Shown piece by piece: positions 1 to 5,621 of a stretch of 11,558 nucleotides of DNA. Every line of letters starts with the position of its first letter. The stretch's first letter is position 1. Source of the DNA: S15-B10 sp045569115 (GTDB taxonomy: Bacteria > Fidelibacterota > Marinisomatia > Marinisomatales > S15-B10); the NCBI GenBank assembly GCA_045569115.1, contig JBJKZS010000020.1:1-11558 (forward strand), in the 5' to 3' direction. The notes beneath the pieces were generated by a model. It was not told where the DNA came from and searched no databases. It saw nothing but the letters and a program-made list of their open reading frames with translations. The translations under genes were made by a program, and so were the position numbers.

Positions 1-612
1 GAATATAGAGAGGTCTGGGCATTGCAAAAAAAAATGGTTAAAAACCGTTGCCAGTCTTTAATTCCAGATACTCTAATACTAGTACAACATTACCCAGTTT
101 ATACTTTTGGAAAAAATTCAAATGACAATCATCTTTTAGGTTCCCGGGATAATAATGTGCCCGTTTATCATACGGAGCGTGGTGGAGATGTTACATTTCA
201 TGGGCCAGGCCAACTTGTAGGGTACCCAATCTTGGACTTACAAAATCATAATAAAAGTATTACATGGTATATGCGTTCTCTTGAGGAAGTAATAATTAAT
301 ACGCTTAAGCTATACAAAATTAATGCCCAAAGTAGAGGAGGTCTTACAGGAGTTTGGGTTGGTGATCAAAAAATTGCGGCGCTTGGGGTTCGTTTATCTA
401 GATGGGTTTCTATGCATGGGTTTTCGTTGAATGTGAATACTGACCTCAAATTTTATGAAGGTATTATTCCTTGCGGAATTTTTGAATATGATGTTACATC
501 AATGGCGGAAATTTTAGGTCATGAAGTTGATATGGCTAAAGTAAAAAAATCTATCATTAATGAGTTTATAAAGTTTTTTCATTTTGATATTATGGAGACA
601 GGCATTGCCTAG
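1..612 (+). CDS. lipB: Lipoyl(octanoyl) transferase LipB, 5'-truncated by the window edge
   Basis: LipB moves the octanoyl group from octanoyl-ACP to the lysine of lipoyl domains, the first step of endogenous lipoate synthesis in the cytoplasm. The frame is open from base 1, and its first residues (EYREVWALQKK) match the usual LipB N-terminal region. The true start is therefore upstream, and the internal TTG at 22 is not a start. Family motifs seen are the HYPVYTFGK segment, the ERGGDVTFHGPGQLVGYP segment, the catalytic lysine in QKIAALGVR (codon 370-372) and the catalytic cysteine in GIIPCGIF (codon 472-474). Both catalytic residues are present, so the enzyme should be active. The stop at 610-612 overlaps the proposed start of the next gene, the dehydrogenase E1, which suggests translational coupling. 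Seen: motifs and overlap. Known: the family reaction. Identification is near certain; only the N-terminus is unknown. Confidence 0.96.
   Translation, partial: EYREVWALQKKMVKNRCQSLIPDTLILVQHYPVYTFGKNSNDNHLLGSRDNNVPVYHTERGGDVTFHGPGQLVGYPILDLQNHNKSITWYMRSLEEVIINTLKLYKINAQSRGGLTGVWVGDQKIAALGVRLSRWVSMHGFSLNVNTDLKFYEGIIPCGIFEYDVTSMAEILGHEVDMAKVKKSIINEFIKFFHFDIMETGIA
594..598 (+). promoter_or_regulatory. Ribosome binding site that supports a TTG start at 605 for the E1 gene
   Basis: The sequence GGAGA lies inside the last codons of lipB, 6 bases before a TTG at 605-607. The other upstream TTG, at 584, is preceded only by T-rich sequence with no Shine-Dalgarno match. The first in-frame ATG is at 659, inside the conserved E1 helix. 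The spacing favours 605 as the real start. This is inference from spacing; no experimental evidence is available. Confidence 0.6.
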
Positions 613-2611
613 ACTTCACGGGTTTACAAAGAAACGATTGCTTGAAATTTACGAGTTGATGATTACGTCTAGAAAATTAGACCATAAAATGTTGATTCTT
701 TTAAAACAGAACAAAAGTTTTTTCCACACGGGAGTTTCCGGTCATGAAGCTACTCAATTAGCTGCTGCTGAAGTTTTACGAGTTGGTGAGGATTGGTCAT
801 ACCCGTATTATAGAGATGGAGCATTTTGTCTTGGCTTAGGATTAACTTGTCGAGAGCAATTATTGAGTGCTCTTGCCAGGGTTGAAGACCCTAATTCTGC
901 TGGTAGGCAAATGCCTGGGCACTATAGTAATAAAGAAAAAAGAATAGTTACGCAATCAAGTGCTACTGGAACTCAATATTTACAAGCTGTTGGATGTGCT
1001 ATTGCGGCTACTCGGACGGGAAATAAAGAGGTCGTATATGTTTCTTCAGGCGAGGGTTCTACCAGTGAAGGAGACTTCCATGAAGCATTAAATTGGTCAA
1101 GTCGCGATAGATTGCCAATTATCTTTCATATTCAAGATAATAAATATGCGATTTCAGTTCATATTTCCGATCAAATAGCTGGATCTGTATATGATATTTC
1201 AGCTGGTTATGAGCACCTCGCACGCTTTCAAGTAGATGGAACAAATTTTTTTGAATCACATTTAGCATTTGAAAAGGCAGTTGATCGTGCTCGAAAGGGC
1301 AAAGGTCCTAGTATTATAGTCTCTGATGTGGTGCGATTACTATCACATTCATCCTCTGATGATCAGACAAAATATAGAAGTAAAAATGAGCTAACAGCTG
1401 ATCTTGATAGAGATCCAATCCTTAGCTTAAAAAGAGAATGTATTGAAAAGAGAATAATCAGAGAAAAAGAATTCGAAACAATCGATGAAGAAATAAGTCA
1501 AAGAGTTAATAAAGAAACGGAATGGGCTGAAAGTCGGCCACATCCTATGGCTTCAACAGCTAGAGATCATGTCTACAGTTCATTGCCTTTGCCAGTTTCT
1601 GGTGAAAAGAATATTATTTCAAATAATATTAATATGGTGGAAGCAATTAACCATGCTCTTCATGAGGAAATGAAATGGAATGACAAAATGATTGTTTATG
1701 GTCAAGATGTTGCTGGGGAGAAAGGTGGTGTCTTTACTGCTACAAGAGAGTTGAGTAAAAAATATGGAGAGAATCGAGTGTTTAATTCTCAACTTGCGGA
1801 GTCATCTATAATCGGTACAGCAATAGGAATGGCCTGTTCTGGTTTAAAGCCAGTAGTGGAAATTCAATTTGGAGATTACATATGGTACGCCATGATGCAA
1901 ATTCGAAATGAAATGTCAGCTATAAGGTACAGATCAAATAATAGTTGGAGCTGTCCAGTTGTAATCCGTGTTCCTGTTGGAGGCTATATTAATGGAGGTA
2001 TTTATCACAGTCAATCTATTGACGGTTATTTCCTTCATACTCCCGGAATTAGATTAGCATATCCTTCTAATGCTGAAGATGCTAAAGGTTTGCTAAAAAT
2101 GGCTTGTCGCATGGATGATCCCGTCATTTTTTTAGAACATAAAGGACTTTATAGAAATAAGATAGCAATCACTGCTGAGCCTGGCGAAGATTATTTGCTT
2201 CCTTTTGGTAAGGCTAAGAAAGTTAGAGAAGGTGATGATATAACTATTGTGACATTTGGAATGATGGTCTATAAAAGTTTGGATGCGGCTGATTTAATTG
2301 CTTCAAAATCAGGAGCTGAAATAGAAATAATTGATTTAAGAACTTTAAATCCTTTAGATATACATACTATTGGTGCTTCAATTAATAAAACAAATAGGGT
2401 GATGATTGTACACGAAGATAACTTAACTAGCGGACCTGGTTCTGAGATTTCCGCAATTATTGCGGATAATTTCTTTGAAAAATTAGATGCTCCTATTAGA
2501 CGAGTTGCAGCAAAAGATGTTCATATAGGATATAGTTCAATTCTTGAAAATGAAATTCTTCCTCAGGTTGAAGATATTGTCAAGGTTGCTGAGGAATTAC
2601 TTGAATATTAA
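605..2611 (+). CDS. Fused E1 alpha/beta subunit of a 2-oxoacid dehydrogenase complex (thiamine diphosphate dependent)
   Basis: This is the decarboxylating, acyl-transferring E1 component, which passes the acyl group to the lipoyl arm of E2. With the TTG start at 605 it has 668 residues; an alternative TTG at 584 adds seven. The alpha half (about 1-320) carries the thiamine diphosphate motif as GEGSTSEGDFHEALN (from residue 149) ending at DNKYAIS (N179), plus the phosphorylation-loop-like HSSSDDQTKYR (from about 248). A charged linker leads to the beta half (about 343-668), with GQDVAGEKGGVF, the LAESSIIG segment (E399) and PVGGYINGGIYHSQS. Separate alpha and beta genes are the common arrangement; single-chain fusions of this type occur in Bacteroidota and relatives. 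The substrate cannot be fixed from sequence: the branched-chain 2-oxoacid type is the best guess, with pyruvate or 2-oxoglutarate possible. The start overlaps lipB by 8 bases, and the E2 gene follows after 16. Confidence 0.93.
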   Translation: MPRLHGFTKKRLLEIYELMITSRKLDHKMLILLKQNKSFFHTGVSGHEATQLAAAEVLRVGEDWSYPYYRDGAFCLGLGLTCREQLLSALARVEDPNSAGRQMPGHYSNKEKRIVTQSSATGTQYLQAVGCAIAATRTGNKEVVYVSSGEGSTSEGDFHEALNWSSRDRLPIIFHIQDNKYAISVHISDQIAGSVYDISAGYEHLARFQVDGTNFFESHLAFEKAVDRARKGKGPSIIVSDVVRLLSHSSSDDQTKYRSKNELTADLDRDPILSLKRECIEKRIIREKEFETIDEEISQRVNKETEWAESRPHPMASTARDHVYSSLPLPVSGEKNIISNNINMVEAINHALHEEMKWNDKMIVYGQDVAGEKGGVFTATRELSKKYGENRVFNSQLAESSIIGTAIGMACSGLKPVVEIQFGDYIWYAMMQIRNEMSAIRYRSNNSWSCPVVIRVPVGGYINGGIYHSQSIDGYFLHTPGIRLAYPSNAEDAKGLLKMACRMDDPVIFLEHKGLYRNKIAITAEPGEDYLLPFGKAKKVREGDDITIVTFGMMVYKSLDAADLIASKSGAEIEIIDLRTLNPLDIHTIGASINKTNRVMIVHEDNLTSGPGSEISAIIADNFFEKLDAPIRRVAAKDVHIGYSSILENEILPQVEDIVKVAEELLEY

Positions 2612-2627
2612 ATGGAGAGGGTAAACC

Positions 2628-4004
2628 ATGATAGTTGATGTGGTAATGCCTAAGCTAGGTGAATCAATAACTGAAGGAACCATTATTCAATGGTTGAAGT
2701 CAGTAGGGGATGTTGTAGAAAAAGATGAAGCTTTACTGGAAATAGGAACTGACAAAGTTGATTCAGAAATTCCTTCACCAGCCGGAGGTTTCATTAAGGA
2801 AATTTTAGCTCAACCTAATGATGTCCTACCTGTCAATGAGGTTATTGCAAGGATTGAAACTGATGAAACTATTAGCGCTAGACCTAATGAAATAGATGAA
2901 AACCAAATAGAAGAAACCCCGGTTTTATCTAAGGAATCTATTGACCCTAAGTCCAGCTCAAATCCTTCGCCTCAAACTATTCCTTCTCTACCCGCCACGC
3001 GAAATGGAGGTGACAGGACTTTTTATACACCTTTAGTCAGAGCAATTGCTCGTCGAGAAGGTCTTGCTGATTATGAATTATCTTTGATTCCTGGTACTGG
3101 ACGTTCAGGACGAGTAACAAAAGGCGATATAATTGCTTATCTTGAGACTAGAAAATCATCTGTTGATATTCCTCCTAGTCAAAATATCACAGCTATCGAT
3201 CCAGTTCAATCGGCCGAGCCATCTAGCCAAAGAACTATATCTTCTGATCCAGTTCAATCGGGCAAATCATCTCATACCTATCAACCTCCTCTAGCTATGG
3301 ATGACCATTTAGAAGATATGAGTAGGATGCGTCAAGCTATAGCTGATCATATGCGCCAAAGTATTGACACTGCAGCACATGTTTATCTTATTTCCGAATG
3401 CGATGTTACAAGCGTTGTGAATTTTGTAAATGAACGACAAGAAGTATTTAAAGGTCGAGAAGGTTTTAAGCTTACTTATACACCTTTCTTTATTTTGGCT
3501 GCTGTTAAGGCTATTCAAGCTCATCCAAAATTCAACGCTTCGTTGAACGGTAAAAAAATAATTTATAAAAAAAATATTAATATTGGAATGGCGGTAGCAA
3601 TGAAAAAAGGACTAATGGTTCCAGTTATTTCAAATTGTGAAGAACTAAACTTCCTTGGACTTTGTCGAAAAGTTAATGATCTTGCTATTAGAGGACGGAA
3701 TGGGAAATTATCACCGGATGAACTTCAAGGTTCTACATTCAGTGTATCCAATTTTGGAGTATTCGGAAATACATTTGGTATGCCTATCATTAATCAACCT
3801 AATTCTGCAATCCTTGGTGTAGGAGCTGTAAAAAAACAGCCTGTTGTAAGGGAGACTCCTGCTGGTGATGCAATTGTGATTCGATCTATGTGTTATCTTT
3901 CAATTGGAATAGATCATAGGCTACTTGATGGTTCGGATGGGGGTTCATTCTTGAAAACCATGGTTGGAATGCTTGAAAATATAGATGTGTCAGTGCTTTT
4001 ATAG
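2628..4004 (+). CDS. Dihydrolipoamide acyltransferase, E2 component of a 2-oxoacid dehydrogenase complex
   Basis: E2 forms the core of the complex and transfers the acyl group from its lipoyl arm to CoA. It has 458 residues. A single lipoyl domain (about 1-78) has the lipoylated lysine in GTDKVDSE (K43). A Pro/Ser-rich linker leads to a peripheral-subunit binding domain (about 132-172, YTPLVRAIAR to GRVTKGDI). A second flexible linker (about 173-225) contains a 16-residue tandem repeat. The catalytic domain (about 228-458) ends with the acyltransferase motif DHRLLDGSDGG, giving H430 and D434. The ATG start at 2628 has a strong GGAGAGG ribosome binding site at 2614-2620. The fused E1 is directly upstream and lipA directly downstream, so this protein is the likely main client of LipB and LipA in the cell. 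The GESITEG lipoyl sequence is shared by branched-chain and 2-oxoglutarate E2s, so the substrate is left open. Confidence 0.94.
   Translation: MIVDVVMPKLGESITEGTIIQWLKSVGDVVEKDEALLEIGTDKVDSEIPSPAGGFIKEILAQPNDVLPVNEVIARIETDETISARPNEIDENQIEETPVLSKESIDPKSSSNPSPQTIPSLPATRNGGDRTFYTPLVRAIARREGLADYELSLIPGTGRSGRVTKGDIIAYLETRKSSVDIPPSQNITAIDPVQSAEPSSQRTISSDPVQSGKSSHTYQPPLAMDDHLEDMSRMRQAIADHMRQSIDTAAHVYLISECDVTSVVNFVNERQEVFKGREGFKLTYTPFFILAAVKAIQAHPKFNASLNGKKIIYKKNINIGMAVAMKKGLMVPVISNCEELNFLGLCRKVNDLAIRGRNGKLSPDELQGSTFSVSNFGVFGNTFGMPIINQPNSAILGVGAVKKQPVVRETPAGDAIVIRSMCYLSIGIDHRLLDGSDGGSFLKTMVGMLENIDVSVLL
3177..3272 (+). repeat. Two-unit 48-bp tandem repeat in the E2 linker
   Basis: Two adjacent 48-bp units (3177-3224 and 3225-3272) encode SQNITAIDPVQSAEPS and SQRTISSDPVQSGKSS. 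The 16-base core GATCCAGTTCAATCGG is identical in both (3198-3213 and 3246-3261), so the duplication looks recent or conserved at DNA level. It lies in the flexible linker between the subunit-binding and catalytic domains, where length change is usually tolerated. Confidence 0.85.
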
Positions 4005-4012
4005 GTTCTTTT

Positions 4013-4900
4013 ATGCAAGTTTCTGATAAAATAAACTCTATTCCCAAAACTAAAAAACCGTCTTGGTTAAAAACAACAATTAAAATAGGCAATAATTTTA
4101 GTGAAATAAAGTCTATGGTTAAAGCTGGGAATCTTCATACTGTATGTGAAGAGGCTCTCTGTCCTAATATTTTCGAGTGTTGGGATCGTCGTTCCGCAAC
4201 ATTGATGATTCTAGGCGATGTATGTACACGTTCATGCGGATTTTGCAATGTTAAAACTGGAAAACCCAATTGGAATGATTCTGATGAACCTAGGCGGACA
4301 GCTTTAGCTGTTCAGCAAATGGGTTTGAAGCATTGTGTGATTACATCTGTAAATCGTGATGAACTTTCTGATGGTGGATCCGGTGTATGGGCTTCTACAG
4401 TAGATGAAATACGTAAGATTAACCCTAATTGTACAATTGAAGTGCTTATACCTGATATGAAGAATGAAGACGGTCCTCTAACAAAAATTTTTGCTTCAAA
4501 ACCTGAAATTTTAGGTCATAATATGGAGACAGTAGAGAGACTATACGATAAAGTAAGACCTCAAGCAAAATATGAATGGTCATTGGATGTTCTCTCTAAA
4601 TCAAAATCCTTTGGATTGAAAACGAAAACAGCATTTATGCTAGGTATAGGAGAGACAGCTGAAGAAGTATTCCTTCTTATGGAGGATATTTCTAAAACTG
4701 GATGTGATATTGTAGCTATTGGTCAATATTTGCAACCGACAATAGCTCACTCTCCTGTAGACCGATATGTTCATCCTGATGAGTTTGAAGTTTATCGCAA
4801 AGCTGGAATTAAAATGGGGTTTTCTTGGGTAGAATCAGGTCCTCTAGTTAGAAGTTCCTATCATGCTGATGAGCAAGCAACTCAAGAAATAAAAACTTAA
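4013..4900 (+). CDS. lipA: Lipoyl synthase LipA (radical SAM)
   Basis: LipA inserts two sulfur atoms at C6 and C8 of the octanoyl chain already bound to a lipoyl domain, using S-adenosylmethionine and two 4Fe-4S clusters. It has 295 residues, normal for the family. The auxiliary cluster motif is CEEALCPNIFEC (C45, C50, C56) and the radical SAM motif is CTRSCGFC (C71, C75, C78). The C-terminal RSSYHA (280-285) holds the serine that also ligates the auxiliary cluster. All expected ligands are present. The ATG at 4013 is 8 bases after the E2 stop, with only a weak upstream ribosome binding site, which suggests coupling to E2 translation. Co-location with lipB and a lipoate-using dehydrogenase fits a shared operon. 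Identification is firm. Confidence 0.97.
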   Translation: MQVSDKINSIPKTKKPSWLKTTIKIGNNFSEIKSMVKAGNLHTVCEEALCPNIFECWDRRSATLMILGDVCTRSCGFCNVKTGKPNWNDSDEPRRTALAVQQMGLKHCVITSVNRDELSDGGSGVWASTVDEIRKINPNCTIEVLIPDMKNEDGPLTKIFASKPEILGHNMETVERLYDKVRPQAKYEWSLDVLSKSKSFGLKTKTAFMLGIGETAEEVFLLMEDISKTGCDIVAIGQYLQPTIAHSPVDRYVHPDEFEVYRKAGIKMGFSWVESGPLVRSSYHADEQATQEIKT

Positions 4901-5512
4901 ATGTCTCAAAACAAACTTTTTATATACCTGGCTATTCTAATTGGATCTATTGCTATGGGTTGGATGGTAAAAGACTTATCTTCGGTCTCGTTCGATGAAA
5001 AAAATAAATCCCAGACTTTTCTTGAATCCGATTCTGATATTGAAAATATTGGTGAATTAACTGCAATAGTTAATCCTAATTGGGTTAGAGAGGAACCTTC
5101 TTCTTCTATGAGAATTGCTCAATTCCGTCTTCCCGCTGAATCAAAAGATATTGAAGATGCCGAATTAGCAATTTTTTCGGGAATAGGGGGTTCTATAGAG
5201 GATAATCTTAATCGATGGTTTAGTCAGTTCAAACAGCCTGATGGAAGTGAGTCAAAATCTAAAGCTAGGGTTCGTAATTTTATGGTGGGTGGTATGACGA
5301 CAACAATTGCTGATTTAACCGGAACTTTTACTGGAGGAGGTATGCCAATGTCTGAGTCTGTAGAAAAAAAAGATTATCGCCTTCTTGCTGCTATAGTAAA
5401 AGGAGATTCAAGCATCTATTATTTCAAGCTTTTAGGTCCGAGATCAACTGTTGGGCTGTGGGCTGAGGCTTTCGGTCAATTTATCGGAAATCTCAGGAAA
5501 GTTGCCATCTAA
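4901..5512 (+). CDS. Conserved-looking membrane-anchored protein of unknown function
   Basis: This 203-residue protein has one hydrophobic segment at about 7-23 (LFIYLAILIGSIAMGWM). It is therefore probably a signal anchor, with the rest of the chain outside the cytoplasmic membrane. There is no lipobox cysteine. An acidic, Ser-rich stretch (about 28-55) is followed by a compact domain (about 57-203) with the features PNWVREEPSSSMRIAQFRLP, a glycine-rich AIFSGIGGSIEDNLNRWFSQF, DLTGTFTGGGMPM, and YRLLAAIVKGDSSIYYFKLLGP. The overall pattern resembles uncharacterised secreted proteins that I recall from other environmental bacteria, but I cannot name a family. No catalytic motif is evident. The ATG abuts the lipA stop with no gap, so it is almost certainly co-transcribed with the lipoylation operon. 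A role tied to that operon is only inference, and it may instead relate to the following lon gene. Confidence 0.8.
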   Translation: MSQNKLFIYLAILIGSIAMGWMVKDLSSVSFDEKNKSQTFLESDSDIENIGELTAIVNPNWVREEPSSSMRIAQFRLPAESKDIEDAELAIFSGIGGSIEDNLNRWFSQFKQPDGSESKSKARVRNFMVGGMTTTIADLTGTFTGGGMPMSESVEKKDYRLLAAIVKGDSSIYYFKLLGPRSTVGLWAEAFGQFIGNLRKVAI

Positions 5513-5523
5513 AATAGTCAAAA

Positions 5524-5540
5524 TGTCATAAATTATGACA
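5524..5540. promoter_or_regulatory. Perfect 8-bp-armed dyad upstream of lon, candidate operator
   Basis: The arms TGTCATAA (5524-5531) and TTATGACA (5533-5540) flank a single A. The dyad sits 12 bases after the stop of the preceding gene and 81 bases before the lon ATG. There is no T-tract after it, so a Rho-independent terminator is unlikely. The compact symmetry suits a dimeric DNA-binding regulator. It does not match the CIRCE (HrcA) or HAIR (HspR) heat-shock operators as I know them. The regulator is not identifiable from the window. Confidence 0.5.
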
Positions 5541-5543
5541 AAA

Positions 5544-5580
5544 GGTTCCAAAAATGATTTTGGCACAATCTTTGAGAACC
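5544..5580 (+). promoter_or_regulatory. Two overlapping, mutually exclusive inverted repeats in the lon leader
   Basis: A short hairpin can form from CCAAAA (5548-5553) and TTTTGG (5558-5563) around an ATGA loop. A longer one can form from GGTTCCAAA (5544-5552) and TTTGAGAACC (5571-5580) with one bulged base. They share bases 5548-5552, so only one can exist at a time. If this stretch is transcribed by read-through from the upstream operon, it could act as an RNA switch or processing site. If the promoter at 5572-5600 is the only one, it is DNA only. No U-tract follows. The evidence is structural and modest. Confidence 0.35.
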
Positions 5581-5600
5581 CTATTTATAGTATATGTAAT
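5572..5600 (+). promoter_or_regulatory. Possible sigma70-like promoter for lon
   Basis: TTGAGA at 5572-5577 and TGTAAT at 5595-5600 are separated by 17 bases. This would start transcription a few bases before the lon ribosome binding site (AAAGGA, 5609-5614), leaving a very short leader. The -10 lacks the normally conserved A at its second base, and other T/A-rich hexamers nearby (for example TATAGT at 5586-5591) could serve instead. No clear heat-shock sigma32 motif is seen. Treat it as a weak candidate. Confidence 0.3.
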
Positions 5601-5621
5601 TTGTGTTGAAAGGAATAAATC

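Noticed and set aside
584..604. TTG at 584 as the start of the E1 gene
   Set aside because: It has no ribosome binding site and would lengthen the overlap with lipB; TTG 605 has GGAGA at good spacing. It is kept only as an alternative.
3309..4092. Short open frames on the minus strand opposite the E2 gene and the E2/lipA junction
   Set aside because: They lie antisense to well-conserved coding sequence, have no ribosome binding site and look like no known protein.
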